Notes: a model not told the origin generated them from the letters alone. 64,000 nt of DNA from Mycolicibacterium grossiae (GCF_008329645.1 NZ_CP043474.1:4464001-4528000), one strand, 5' to 3'; shown: positions 1-7,931, counted from the first letter of the stretch. Numbers and translations: made by a program.

Positions 1-460
1 TCAGCCAGTCGTGCGGAAGACACACGGCCGCGGTCGCGTCGGCGTGCCCCGGTTCGTGGTCGACCAGCCAGCGCAGCTTGGACGCGGTGATGGCGGCGAC
101 CGGGACGACGCCGATGCGGTCCGCCCACGCGGCCGGACCGCCGAGTTCGTCGACCAGTGCCGCGGCGGCGCCGCTGGAGCGGGTGTCGTTCCACAGCAGC
201 GCGGGCCGCACCACCTCGCCGCCCGCGTCGAGGCACACCATGCCGTGCTGCTGGGCGCCCACCGAGACCGCGGCGACGTCGTCGAGGCCACCCGCGGCCG
301 CGGCGGCGTCGCCCAGCGCCGCCCACCAGGCGGCGGGATCCACCTCGGTGCCGTCCGGGTGCGTCGCCGAACCCGACCGCACGATCTCGCCGGTGTCGGC
401 GTCGCAGACCAACACCTTGCAGGACTGCGTGGACGAGTCGATTCCCGCGACGAGGGTCAC
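1..460 (-). CDS. xylB: Xylulokinase (FGGY carbohydrate kinase), N-terminal part, runs off the window
   Basis: FGGY-family sugar kinase; as xylulokinase it would phosphorylate D-xylulose to D-xylulose 5-phosphate in the cytoplasm. Only the first 153 residues are inside the window. The N-terminus carries the phosphate-binding GIDSSTQS stretch (residues 6-13) of the actin-like ATPase fold, followed by a QQHGMV segment (about 71-76) and LWNDTR, both usual in xylulokinases. The start is a GTG at 460, chosen because AAGGAG lies six bases upstream; no better in-frame start exists before the stop. The gene is on the same strand as gntK-gntP but is separated from them by the divergent DoxX gene, so co-transcription is not possible. 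Other FGGY sugars (ribulose, gluconate) cannot be excluded from the N-terminus alone. Confidence 0.82.
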   Translation of the reverse strand, partial: MTLVAGIDSSTQSCKVLVCDADTGEIVRSGSATHPDGTEVDPAAWWAALGDAAAAAGGLDDVAAVSVGAQQHGMVCLDAGGEVVRPALLWNDTRSSGAAAALVDELGGPAAWADRIGVVPVAAITASKLRWLVDHEPGHADATAAVCLPHDWL

Positions 461-609
461 CGCGTTCTCCTTGCTCTCAGGGGTCACCGACAGAAGCTAC
501 CTGCGCTGAAGGGGCTGCGGGCAGTGCCTCGCTGACGGCGCAACGGCCACCCCGGATCTAGATCAGATGCGGTGTTTGTCGCCCCGACCCCGGGGGAATA
601 ACCGGGGCC

Positions 610-1722
610 ATGTTGATCAGACGCGTCGCCCGACCCATGTTGGCCACCACCTTCATCGCTCGCGGTGTCGATTCGCTGCGCAGCCCGAAACCCGCCGCGG
701 ACGCGGCGCGTCCGACGCTGGACGGCCTGAGCAAGCTCCCCGACCCGGTCGGCCCCAACGTCCCCACCGACGCCGAGACGGTCGCCAAGGTCACGGCAGG
801 CGTGCAGATCGGCGCGGGTCTGCTGCTCGCCACCGGTAAGCTGCCGCGACTGGCGTCGGCCGCCCTCGCGTTCAGCGTGGTGCCGGGAAGCCTTGGCGCA
901 CACGCGTTCTGGAACGAGACGGATCCCGAGCGCAAGGCCAACGAGCGGCGCGCCTTCCTCGCCGACGTCAGCCTCATCGGCGGCCTGATTATCGCCGCCG
1001 TCGACACCGAGGGCAAGCCGTCGCTGGGGTGGCGCGGGCGTCGGGCCGCCCGCAAGGTCTCCGACTCCGTCGCCGGCGTCCTGCCCTCGTCGTCGTCGGG
1101 CGCACTGATCGACAGCGACCTGGTCGACCGCGTCGGGCAGAACCTGCAGAGCGGGCTGCACGTGGGTGCCGAGCGGGGCCGCGAGCTGGCGCAGGTGGCC
1201 TCCAAGCGCGGTGCGGAGTTCGCCGAGGTGGCCTCGAAGCGCGGAGCCGAACTCGCCGAGGTCGCGCAGAAGCGCGGTGCGGTGCTGGCCGAGGTGGCCC
1301 GTGACCGTGGCGCCGAGCTGGCCGAGGTCGCCCGCGACCGCGGTGCCGAGTTCGCCGACGTCGCGTCCAAGCGGGGCAGCGAGTGGGCCGACGTCGCGTC
1401 GAAGCGGGGCAGCGAGTTCGCCGACGTCGCCTCCAAGCGCGGTGACAAGCTCGCCAAAAAGGCGCAGAAGCGCAGCGAGAAGCTGGCTGCCGAGGCGCAG
1501 AAGCGCAGCGACAAGCTGGCGAAGAAGGCGCAGAAGCGCGGTCCCGAGCTGGTGTCCGTGGCGCGGTCGCGCGGCCTCGACCTGGCCGACCGCGCCATCG
1601 ATCGGGGCTATGAGTTCGCCGATCTGGCGTCCGACCGTGGCGCCGAGTTGGCCGAGACCGCACGCAAGCAGGCCAAGCAGGCCCGCAAGGACGCCAAGAA
1701 GCAGGCTCGCCGGCTCAGCTGA
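610..1722 (+). CDS. DoxX-like membrane protein with a C-terminal array of 11-residue helical repeats
   Basis: 370 residues in two parts. Residues 1 to about 140 form a DoxX-type membrane domain: hydrophobic stretches near 60-80, 86-108 and 118-138, with the DoxX-like pattern GVQIGAGLLLATG. After a short linker, residues 190-354 are fifteen consecutive 11-residue units of the type GAEFAEVASKR with no insertion or deletion, ending in a Lys/Arg/Gln-rich tail of 16 residues. Eleven-residue periodicity with alternating acidic and basic positions is what apolipoproteins and group 3 LEA proteins use to make long amphipathic helices that lie on lipid surfaces. I infer a membrane-surface helix attached to a DoxX anchor; function unknown. 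The gene is monocistronic and shares a bidirectional terminator with gntP. Start ATG 610 has only a weak GGGG upstream. Confidence 0.8.
   Translation: MLIRRVARPMLATTFIARGVDSLRSPKPAADAARPTLDGLSKLPDPVGPNVPTDAETVAKVTAGVQIGAGLLLATGKLPRLASAALAFSVVPGSLGAHAFWNETDPERKANERRAFLADVSLIGGLIIAAVDTEGKPSLGWRGRRAARKVSDSVAGVLPSSSSGALIDSDLVDRVGQNLQSGLHVGAERGRELAQVASKRGAEFAEVASKRGAELAEVAQKRGAVLAEVARDRGAELAEVARDRGAEFADVASKRGSEWADVASKRGSEFADVASKRGDKLAKKAQKRSEKLAAEAQKRSDKLAKKAQKRGPELVSVARSRGLDLADRAIDRGYEFADLASDRGAELAETARKQAKQARKDAKKQARRLS
1177..1671 (+). repeat. 15 x 33-bp in-frame repeat array encoding 11-residue units
   Basis: Fifteen adjoining 33-base units, each encoding one 11-residue unit G-x-[EL]-[LF]-A-x-x-A-x-[KD]-R. 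Register is unbroken over 495 bases. DNA identity between units is high for units 2-8 and lower at the ends, so the centre may be the youngest part. Confidence 0.9.
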
Positions 1723-1737
1723 CCCGCGGCCGACATC

Positions 1738-1774
1738 GACGAAGCCGGGTCCCCGTCGGGGGCCCGGCTTCGTC
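1738..1774. terminator. Bidirectional hairpin terminator between the DoxX gene and gntP
   Basis: The stem GACGAAGCCGGG pairs over 12 bases with CCCGGCTTCGTC. A bulged T follows, then a CCCC:GGGG extension, around a GTCG loop. It sits 15 bases after the DoxX stop and 17 bases after the gntP stop on the other strand, so it can serve both converging genes. There is no U-tract, as is usual in mycobacteria. Confidence 0.8.
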
Positions 1775-1790
1775 GTATGCGCCGGTCGCG

Positions 1791-3188
1791 TCAGATCACC
1801 AGGTCGAGCAGGAGCACCACGGCCAGGCCGCTGACCGACAGCACGGTCTCCATGATCGACCAGGTCTTGATGGTCTGGCCTACGGTGAGCCGGAAGTACT
1901 GGTTGACCAGCCAGAAGCCGGCGTCGTTGACGTGGGAGAAGAACAGCGAACCGGCGCCGACGGCCAGCACGACCAGCGACACCTCGCCGGAACTCATGCC
2001 CTCGATCAGCCCGATCATGAGCGACGACGCCGTCACCGTGGCGACGGTCGCCGAGCCGGTGGCGAGGCGGATGAGCACCGCCAGGCCCCAGGCGAGCAGC
2101 AGGACCGACACGTTGGTGCCCTCGGCGAGGTTCTTCAGCGCGGTGCCGATGCCGGTGTCGACGAGCACCTCCTTGAAGCCGCCGCCCGCGGCGACGATGA
2201 GGATGATGCCCGCGACGGGCGGCAGGCTCGATTCGATGGTCGTGGTGATGCGGTCACGGCCCATGCCGGCGCCGCGGCCGAGGGTCACCATGCCGACGAT
2301 GACGGCGATGAGCAGGGCCACCAGCGGTGTGCCCAGGGTGTCGAACAGCACCCGGAACCACTGCGACTCGTCGTCGATGAAGATGTCGACGAGCGCCTTG
2401 CCCAGCATGAGGAACACCGGCAGCAGCACCGAGAACAGCGTGATGCCGAAGGACGGCCGGGCGCGGGTCTCGCGTTCGGCGTCGTCGTCGGTCTCCCAGG
2501 TGTCCGGTGCGCCGACCACGACCCAGCGACCCGCGAGCTTCCCGAACAGCGGGCCGGCGATGACGATGGTGGGTACCGCGACCAGCACGCCGAGTGCGAG
2601 CGTCACGCCCAGGTCGGCCTCCAGGTAGCCGATCGCGGCGAGCGGTCCGGGGTGCGGCGGGACGAACCCGTGCATGGCGGACAGACCCGCCAGCGCCGGG
2701 ATGCCGATCGTGATCAGCGACAGCCCCGAGCGCCGAGCCACCAGGTAGATCACCGGCATCAGCAGGACCAGGCCGATCTCGAAGAACATCGGCAGGCCGA
2801 TGATCGCGCCCACCAGTGCCATCGCCCACGGCAGCATGCGCGGCGACGCGTGGCCGACGATGGTGTCGACGATCTCGTCGGCTCCGCCGGAGTCGGCCAG
2901 GAGTTTCGCGAACATCGCGCCGAGCGCGATGAGGATGCCGACGCTCGCCGCCGTCTTGCCGAACCCGTCGGTGAACGACGCCAGCACGGTGGTGAAGGAC
3001 TCCCCGGCCACCACGCCGACGGCGAACCCCCCGAAGATCAGGCCGAGGAACGGATGCAGCTTCACCACCGTGATGAGCAGGACGATGACGGCGATGCCGA
3101 CGGCGAACGCCAGCGCCAACCGTGGCGTGGAGGCGACCGGCTCGGCCAGTTCGGGCGCGTCGGCGAGCAGGGTGACCACGGTGTTCAT
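1791..3188 (-). CDS. gntP: Gluconate permease, GntP family
   Basis: 465-residue polytopic membrane protein of the GntP gluconate:H+ symporter family, which brings gluconate across the cytoplasmic membrane. It has the even spacing of 12 or more hydrophobic segments and the family's conserved Gly/Pro loops, such as GFVPPHPGP near residue 165, and a C-terminus ending in a long hydrophobic helix. The reading frame stays open upstream, but the ATG at 3188 is the right start: it overlaps the gntK stop as ATGA, and everything before it is the gntK gene in another frame. It is transcribed with gntK from the operator-bearing promoter at about 3740. Related substrates such as idonate or fructuronate are possible for GntP members. 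Confidence 0.93.
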   Translation of the reverse strand: MNTVVTLLADAPELAEPVASTPRLALAFAVGIAVIVLLITVVKLHPFLGLIFGGFAVGVVAGESFTTVLASFTDGFGKTAASVGILIALGAMFAKLLADSGGADEIVDTIVGHASPRMLPWAMALVGAIIGLPMFFEIGLVLLMPVIYLVARRSGLSLITIGIPALAGLSAMHGFVPPHPGPLAAIGYLEADLGVTLALGVLVAVPTIVIAGPLFGKLAGRWVVVGAPDTWETDDDAERETRARPSFGITLFSVLLPVFLMLGKALVDIFIDDESQWFRVLFDTLGTPLVALLIAVIVGMVTLGRGAGMGRDRITTTIESSLPPVAGIILIVAAGGGFKEVLVDTGIGTALKNLAEGTNVSVLLLAWGLAVLIRLATGSATVATVTASSLMIGLIEGMSSGEVSLVVLAVGAGSLFFSHVNDAGFWLVNQYFRLTVGQTIKTWSIMETVLSVSGLAVVLLLDLVI

Positions 3189-3694
3189 CACTTCTCCAGT
3201 CCCGTCAGCGTGACGTAGTCGTCGATGATCGAATCGATGTTCTGGTCGACGTCGATGGCGACGCCGCGCTCGTCCGGACCAAGCGGCTCGAGGATGTCGA
3301 ACTGCGACTGCAGCAGCGATGCCGGCATGAAGTGGCCAGGGCGGCTCGCCTGCCGGCGGCCGATCACCTCGGGGGTGCCACTGAGGTGCAGGAAGCCGAC
3401 GTCGGGGCAGTGTCGGCGCAACTGGTCGCGGTAGGACCGCTTGAGTGCCGAACAGCTCATCACGCCGCCGTCGTCGTGTTCGGCGAGCCACTGTCCGATG
3501 GCTTCCAGCCAGGGGCGACGGTCGTCGTCGTCGAGCGGATGACCGGCGGACATCTTGGCGATGTTGGCGGCGGGATGGAAGTCGTCGGCGTCGGCGAACG
3601 GGACCCGCAGGCGCTGAGCCAGCGCGGCGCCGACGGTCGACTTGCCGGAGCCGGACACGCCCATCACGACCACGGGTCCGTGGGCGGCGGTCAT
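3188..3694 (-). CDS. gntK: Gluconokinase
   Basis: Phosphorylates D-gluconate with ATP to 6-phosphogluconate, feeding the pentose phosphate pathway. It has 168 residues, the normal size for the GntK/IdnK family. The P-loop GVSGSGKST is at residues 12-20, and the gluconokinase signature DADDFHP...N..KM..G.PLDDDDR.PWL follows in the 40-65 region. The start is ATG 3694 and the stop overlaps the gntP start by the ATGA arrangement, so the two are translationally coupled. Upstream, across 125 bases, lies the divergent GntR-family regulator, making this a complete uptake-phosphorylation-control module. Confidence 0.95.
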   Translation of the reverse strand: MTAAHGPVVVMGVSGSGKSTVGAALAQRLRVPFADADDFHPAANIAKMSAGHPLDDDDRRPWLEAIGQWLAEHDDGGVMSCSALKRSYRDQLRRHCPDVGFLHLSGTPEVIGRRQASRPGHFMPASLLQSQFDILEPLGPDERGVAIDVDQNIDSIIDDYVTLTGLEK

Positions 3695-3739
3695 CGGCGA
3701 CCGCCTACGCAGTGGTGCTTCACGTCACACACTCTCTCG

Positions 3740-3756
3740 CAATAGTCTGACCATTG
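3740..3756. promoter_or_regulatory. Probable operator of the GntR/FCD regulator (17-bp palindrome)
   Basis: CAATAGTCTGACCATTG is an imperfect palindrome of the form CAATxGTCnGACxATTG. It matches the TGGTCnGACCA core recognised by FadR-subfamily (FCD) GntR regulators. It lies 46 bases before gntK and 63 bases before the regulator gene, so it can control both directions. The match to the family core is seen in the sequence; binding is inferred. Confidence 0.75.
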
Positions 3757-3819
3757 CAAGCAGACACCGATATTGTTCAGTCCAGAGGACCGCGCGACCC
3801 GGTATGACAGGATGTATCC

Positions 3820-4524
3820 GTGTCCGGTCCGTCCAATGTCAGCGCGCTGCACGACAGCCTGCTGACCGCGATCGGGTCGGAGATCGTCTCCGGGACGCTG
3901 CCCAGTGGAGACGTGATCACCCTCGACGGCGTCAGTGCGACGCACGGAGTGTCCCGCAGCGTCGCGCGCGAGGCGATCCGCGTGCTCGAGTCGATGGGCA
4001 TGGTGTCCTCGCGCCGCCGGGTGGGCATCACCATCCAGCCGGCCGAGCAGTGGAACGTCTTCGACCCCCGCGTCATCCGCTGGCGCCTCGACTCGGGCGA
4101 CCGCGCCGCACAGCTGGTCTCGCTGTCCGAGCTGCGCCGCGGCTTCGAGCCGGCCGCCGCGGCGCTGGCCGCCCACCGCGCCGATCCGCACCAGTGCCGC
4201 ATCATGGCCGCCGCGGTGTCCGACATGGTGATGCACGGCCGGTCCGGCGACCTCGAGTCGTACCTGTTGGCGGACAAGGTGTTTCACCGCACACTCCTCG
4301 AGGCGAGCGGCAACGAGATGTTCCGCGCACTCAACGGCGTCGTCGCCGAGGTGCTCACCGGCCGCACGCATCACGGGTTGATGCCCGAAACGCCCAACCC
4401 GGCGGCGATCGAGTTGCACGACCAGGTCGCCAGAGCGATCCGGCTGCGCGACGAGGCGGCCGCCGAGGCCGCCATGCGGGCGATCATCGACGAGGCCGCC
4501 AGCAGCGTCATTGAGGGTGATTGA
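3820..4524 (+). CDS. GntR-family transcriptional regulator, FadR/FCD subfamily (gluconate regulator)
   Basis: 234 residues: a winged helix-turn-helix at about 10-80, containing the recognition region GVSRSVAREAIRVLE, and a C-terminal all-helical FCD ligand-binding domain from about 100. The FCD metal-ligand pattern is visible as D...H in LLADKVFHRTL plus later His residues. Family members are usually repressors released by a small carboxylic acid. Divergence from gntK-gntP and the GTCnGAC palindrome between them argue for gluconate or 6-phosphogluconate as effector (inference). The start is GTG 3820; no strong ribosome site is visible, which is common for autoregulated leader-poor genes. The stop is followed within 8 bases by the next gene. 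Confidence 0.88.
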   Translation: MSGPSNVSALHDSLLTAIGSEIVSGTLPSGDVITLDGVSATHGVSRSVAREAIRVLESMGMVSSRRRVGITIQPAEQWNVFDPRVIRWRLDSGDRAAQLVSLSELRRGFEPAAAALAAHRADPHQCRIMAAAVSDMVMHGRSGDLESYLLADKVFHRTLLEASGNEMFRALNGVVAEVLTGRTHHGLMPETPNPAAIELHDQVARAIRLRDEAAAEAAMRAIIDEAASSVIEGD

Positions 4525-4532
4525 CTGCATCG

Positions 4533-5426
4533 ATGACCCGGTCGCCGTCGCTCGCCCGTCGCCTGTTCGAGCGCATCGAACCCGTCCATGCGCTGACCTA
4601 CTTCGCTCCCGAGGCGCTCGACGCGTTCACCGCCGCCGGCTACCGCGGCTTCTGGATGGGCTACTTCGCGGGCCGGGCGGCGCCGCTCGGCGAGGTGCCC
4701 GCGGACGTCGTCGCCGCGGCGTTCTACAACTTCGCCGCCGATCACGTGGGGCGGGCGTTGCCCGCGGCGTGGACGATCGCCGCGCCGGGCGTCGCCCTCG
4801 CCACCCGGGAGGCGTCGGCGGTCGCGGCGCTGAACCGTTGCGGCGTTGCCGATTCGGAGGCGGTGCGGATCGCGGGAGGGCTGCTCACCAAGGCCGCGCA
4901 CGCCGCCGACGGCGGCGGTCGCCCGCTGTTCGCGGCGAACCGCGCGCTGCCGTGGCCGCAGGAGCCGGTGGCCGCGCTTTGGCACGCCACCACGCTGCTG
5001 CGCGAGCAACGCGGCGACGCGCACGTGGCGGTTCTGGTCGCCGAGGGCGTCGGCGGCCGGGAGTGCAACGTGCTGCACGCCCTGGCCGACCGGGTACCGC
5101 GAGACTTCATCATGCTCAGCCGCAAGTACGACGAGCGGGAGTGGGCGGCCTGCACCGAGGCGCTGCGGGCGCGCGGCCTCGTCGACGACGACGGCGCGCT
5201 CACCCCGGAGGGCACCGCCTTCAAGGTTCACGTCGAGGATCGCACCGATGCGCTGGCACTGCCGGTGCTCGACGCCTTGAGCGACGACGAGGTCGAGCGT
5301 CTGTTCGCCACCCTCACGCCGCTGACCCGGGCAGTCGTCGCCGCCGGCGACATCCCTGCGGCGACGCCGATGGGGCTGCGCCGCGAGGACCTCGACGACG
5401 ACAGCGCCCACCTCGGCGCGCGCTGA
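4533..5426 (+). CDS. SCO6745-family protein of unknown function
   Basis: 297 residues with no membrane segment or signal peptide. The sequence resembles the actinobacterial SCO6745 family (annotated in some genomes as SalK-like); recognisable features are an N-terminal FERIEPVHALTYF segment, a helical middle with GYRGFWMGYFAGRAAPLG, and a C-terminal winged-helix-like part with LTPEGTAFKVHVEDRTD near residues 220-240. The biochemical role of the family is not established. The ATG at 4533 is preferred over a TTG at 4521 that would overlap the regulator stop. It follows the gntR-type gene by 8 bases on the same strand, so the two may be co-transcribed, but there is no obvious functional link to gluconate. 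Confidence 0.65.
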   Translation: MTRSPSLARRLFERIEPVHALTYFAPEALDAFTAAGYRGFWMGYFAGRAAPLGEVPADVVAAAFYNFAADHVGRALPAAWTIAAPGVALATREASAVAALNRCGVADSEAVRIAGGLLTKAAHAADGGGRPLFAANRALPWPQEPVAALWHATTLLREQRGDAHVAVLVAEGVGGRECNVLHALADRVPRDFIMLSRKYDEREWAACTEALRARGLVDDDGALTPEGTAFKVHVEDRTDALALPVLDALSDDEVERLFATLTPLTRAVVAAGDIPAATPMGLRREDLDDDSAHLGAR

Positions 5427-5436
5427 GCGCGTCCGC

Positions 5437-5763
5437 TCAGCGCGGCGCGTACATGATAAGACCGACGCCGGCCAGCGCCACGACGGCGCCCGCGAGGTCC
5501 CAGCGGTCGGGGCGGAAGCCGTCGGCGACCATGCCCCACAGCAGCGATCCGGCGATGAAGACGCCGCCGTAGGCCGCCAGTACCCGACCGAAGTGGGCGT
5601 CCGGCTGGAAGGCCGCCACGAACCCGTAGGCGCCGAGCGCCAGCACGCCGACGCCGATCCACGGCCACCCGCGGTGCTCGCGCACGCCCTGCCACACCAG
5701 CCACGCCCCACCGATCTCCAGCAGCGCGGCAGCGAGGAACAGGGCTATCGACTTGGCCACCAT
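5437..5763 (-). CDS. YnfA-type small membrane protein (UPF0060)
   Basis: 108 residues with four hydrophobic helices, the size and layout of the YnfA/UPF0060 family, which is distantly related to small multidrug resistance transporters. Typical family pieces are LLEIGGAWLVWQGVREHRG in the first helix-loop and AYGGVFIAGSLLWG in the third helix. Transport of toxic cations has been suggested for YnfA; the substrate here is unknown. The start ATG 5763 lies 28 bases after the stop of the phosphotransferase gene on the same strand, so it is probably the second gene of that operon. The gene converges on the SCO6745-type gene with only 10 bases between stops. Confidence 0.88.
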   Translation of the reverse strand: MVAKSIALFLAAALLEIGGAWLVWQGVREHRGWPWIGVGVLALGAYGFVAAFQPDAHFGRVLAAYGGVFIAGSLLWGMVADGFRPDRWDLAGAVVALAGVGLIMYAPR

Positions 5764-5791
5764 TTCCGACAGCCTCCCATGCGGGCCGCCG

Positions 5792-7798
5792 TCAGGTCGG
5801 GTTGCGGTTCCATTCGATCCACCCGACGCCGGTCCGGCCGTCGGCGGCCGCCACCGTCGCCCAGGCGCGCGGGAACCGGCTGACCCGCCCGTCGGTCGCG
5901 GTGAGCCGCACCGGCGCGTGGCCGCGCACGTCGACGGTGAGAGCGAGATCGCCGGGGGCGCAGTCGAGGACCGTCGACACCGGGAGGTCGTCGGCGCCGA
6001 ACGTCTCGCGCGCCGTGACGTGGGTGAGTTCCACCAGCGGCTCGCCGTCGCGCTGCACGTACCCCGCGGCGAGCGGCGGCGCGCCCGGGATGCGCAGGTC
6101 GAGTCCGTGCACGTGGGTGCCGTCGTCGAGGTGCAGCGCGCTCCACACCCAATCCATGCTCCACCAGTCGCGCGCCGCCCAGGAGTGGTCGCGCTGACCC
6201 GGCACGCCATCGATCCGCCACGACCGCCCGTCGGCGGTGACGCGTCCGGACACCACGCACGGAATCTCGTACCGCGTGGAGAGTCGGTACTGGTAGGGCA
6301 CGCCCACGGTCGTCCACTCGAGTTCCATCTCGAGGTCGACGGGCCGGCCGTCCTCGCCGCGCAGCAGCGCCGCGGGGTCGTCGTAGGCGGCCGCCCGCCC
6401 GCGCAGGGACACCCGATAGGTGCGCAGTGGGTCGACGGCGTCGAGGTCGAGGCTGGCGCCGTCGCCGCGCACGCGGGTGTGCTCGGCGGGCAGTGGCGCG
6501 TCGAAGTCGAGCAGCGCGACGGTCGGCATTCCCGGCCCGCATACCAGGCCGTTGATCCAGGCGTGGCCCTGATTGGGCACCAGGCCCAGGCGGATCCAGC
6601 CGCCGACGTCCTGGGCGGCGTCGACGAAGTCGAAGTACCAACTCTCACTCCACGCCGGTTCGTCGGTGGGCGGGTGCGGACCCTCGTCGACGGCGCTGGG
6701 CTGCAACGGTTCCGGGGCACTGGGCGCCGGAAGGACGGCCAGCGCATCGGTGTCGAGGACGTGCTGACAGTGCCGCTCGATCATCGCCATGAACATCTGG
6801 TCGCCGCGCTCGGTCCGCTCGACGAGCATCGGCGAGACGATGGCCATGAGCACGCCGAAGAACGTCTGGCGCCGCACCCCGTCGCGCACGTCGTCGAGCG
6901 TCACGCCCGAGTCCGGGCCGAGTGCGGCGTGATAGGCGGCGAGCAGATCGTCGTAGTGCGCGCGGCGCCGCTCCACCGGCAGCGCGCAGCCCAGGAAGTA
7001 GGCCACGTCGGTGAATGCGGGTCCCCAGGTGACGGTCTGCCAGTCCACGACGGTCAGTTCGCGCGCGGCGCCCGCCTGGCCGAACAGCATGTTGTCGAGG
7101 CGGTAGTCGCCGTGCATCAGGCCGCGCGGCCGGTCGGCGGCGTCCTCGGCCGCGACGTAGGCGTCGAAGGTGTCGACGAGCCGGTCGCACACCTCGCGGT
7201 GCTCGACGGCGATCTGGTCGGCGTAGCGCTCGACGAACCCGGCGTACAGCGCGGCCAGCAGGCCCTGGTTGACCGGCGACTCGCGGTTGAGCCAGTCCGC
7301 GCCGGCCAGCGACTCGTCGTTCAGCAGCGGGCCGTGGACGAGCCCGAGCTGGGTCAGCGCCGTGGTGGCCTGTTCCGGTGTGGCGCCGCGGATCTCGTCG
7401 CCGACCTCGGCGGGCGCCGCGTCGGCGAGCAGCAGGTCGAAGATGCCGGTCTCGGGGTCGTAGGCGGTGTGGAAGCACGGCGCGACCGGGCCTACGAGCG
7501 TGGGGGCCACGTCGGCGTAGAAGCGGACCTCGCGCTCGTAGAGCCCCATCGCCAGCCCCGTCTGCCGGCTGCTCGCGTCCGCGGCGGCGACCTTGAGCAC
7601 CACCGACGACGGGCCGCCCGCGTCGGCGTCGTAACTCAGCCGCACCCGGTAGCACTCGCTCATCTGTCCGGTGCCGATGCGTTCGACAAAGAAGTCGGTG
7701 ACGGTACCGGCGTCGAGGACGGCGGTCAGCCACTGCGCGGTCAGGTCGGACGGGCGTTCGATGAGGGCGGGGGCATGCACCCCGTCAACGTAGGACAC
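5792..7798 (-). CDS. Phosphotransferase-family kinase fused to a C-terminal beta-rich domain
   Basis: 668 residues, about twice the size of a simple APH-type kinase. Residues 1 to about 345 are an aminoglycoside-phosphotransferase/EcKinase-like domain: an N-terminal nucleotide lobe with VVLKV, the catalytic loop HGDYRLDN and the metal-binding DWQ. Residues from about 390 to the end form a second domain rich in beta-strand patterns and tryptophans (for example DWWSMDWVWSALHLDDG), like the DUF7064/DUF7065 lipocalin-like domains that occur beside such kinases in mycobacteria. The kinase substrate is not known; it is unlikely to be an antibiotic. The two parts are joined in one frame with no stop. 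A palindrome 35 bases upstream of the ATG is a candidate operator. Confidence 0.78.
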   Translation of the reverse strand: MSYVDGVHAPALIERPSDLTAQWLTAVLDAGTVTDFFVERIGTGQMSECYRVRLSYDADAGGPSSVVLKVAAADASSRQTGLAMGLYEREVRFYADVAPTLVGPVAPCFHTAYDPETGIFDLLLADAAPAEVGDEIRGATPEQATTALTQLGLVHGPLLNDESLAGADWLNRESPVNQGLLAALYAGFVERYADQIAVEHREVCDRLVDTFDAYVAAEDAADRPRGLMHGDYRLDNMLFGQAGAARELTVVDWQTVTWGPAFTDVAYFLGCALPVERRRAHYDDLLAAYHAALGPDSGVTLDDVRDGVRRQTFFGVLMAIVSPMLVERTERGDQMFMAMIERHCQHVLDTDALAVLPAPSAPEPLQPSAVDEGPHPPTDEPAWSESWYFDFVDAAQDVGGWIRLGLVPNQGHAWINGLVCGPGMPTVALLDFDAPLPAEHTRVRGDGASLDLDAVDPLRTYRVSLRGRAAAYDDPAALLRGEDGRPVDLEMELEWTTVGVPYQYRLSTRYEIPCVVSGRVTADGRSWRIDGVPGQRDHSWAARDWWSMDWVWSALHLDDGTHVHGLDLRIPGAPPLAAGYVQRDGEPLVELTHVTARETFGADDLPVSTVLDCAPGDLALTVDVRGHAPVRLTATDGRVSRFPRAWATVAAADGRTGVGWIEWNRNPT

Positions 7799-7833
7799 GC
7801 ATCGGCTCCGCCACAGCGGATTCGGGCGATCGG

Positions 7834-7847
7834 TTGACGGGTGTCAA
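7834..7847. promoter_or_regulatory. Inverted repeat TTGAC-N4-GTCAA, candidate operator
   Basis: A perfect 5-bp inverted repeat with a 4-base spacer, 35 bases before the phosphotransferase gene and 84 bases before the divergent methyltransferase gene. A near-identical element occurs at 38757-38770, again just before a phosphotransferase gene. The left arm could also act as a -35 box. Confidence 0.5.
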
Positions 7848-7931
7848 CTCGGGGCTGCGGCACCGCCCTGGACGCCATCCGAACGACGGGCGTGTATTAA
7901 TTGTCGTGAACGTAAACCTTGGGAGGGGTTC

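Noticed and set aside
484..1598. Long open frames on the minus strand opposite the DoxX gene (225 and 346 residues)
   Set aside because: They are reflections of the 33-bp repeats and high GC. The deduced proteins are Arg/Ser/Ala-rich without any family feature, and the plus-strand frame has the real start and terminator.
4371..6747. Overlapping long minus-strand frames across the gntR-type gene, the SCO6745 gene and the YnfA gene
   Set aside because: Only the YnfA part has protein character. The rest is Arg/Pro/Ala-rich shadow; the true genes are in other frames with sensible starts.
5792..7798. Aminoglycoside resistance by the phosphotransferases at 5792-7798 and 38794-39873
   Set aside because: The HGD.RxDN loop is shared by many small-molecule kinases. 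The extra domain and paralogy suggest a metabolic or lipid role, and no resistance-gene context is present.
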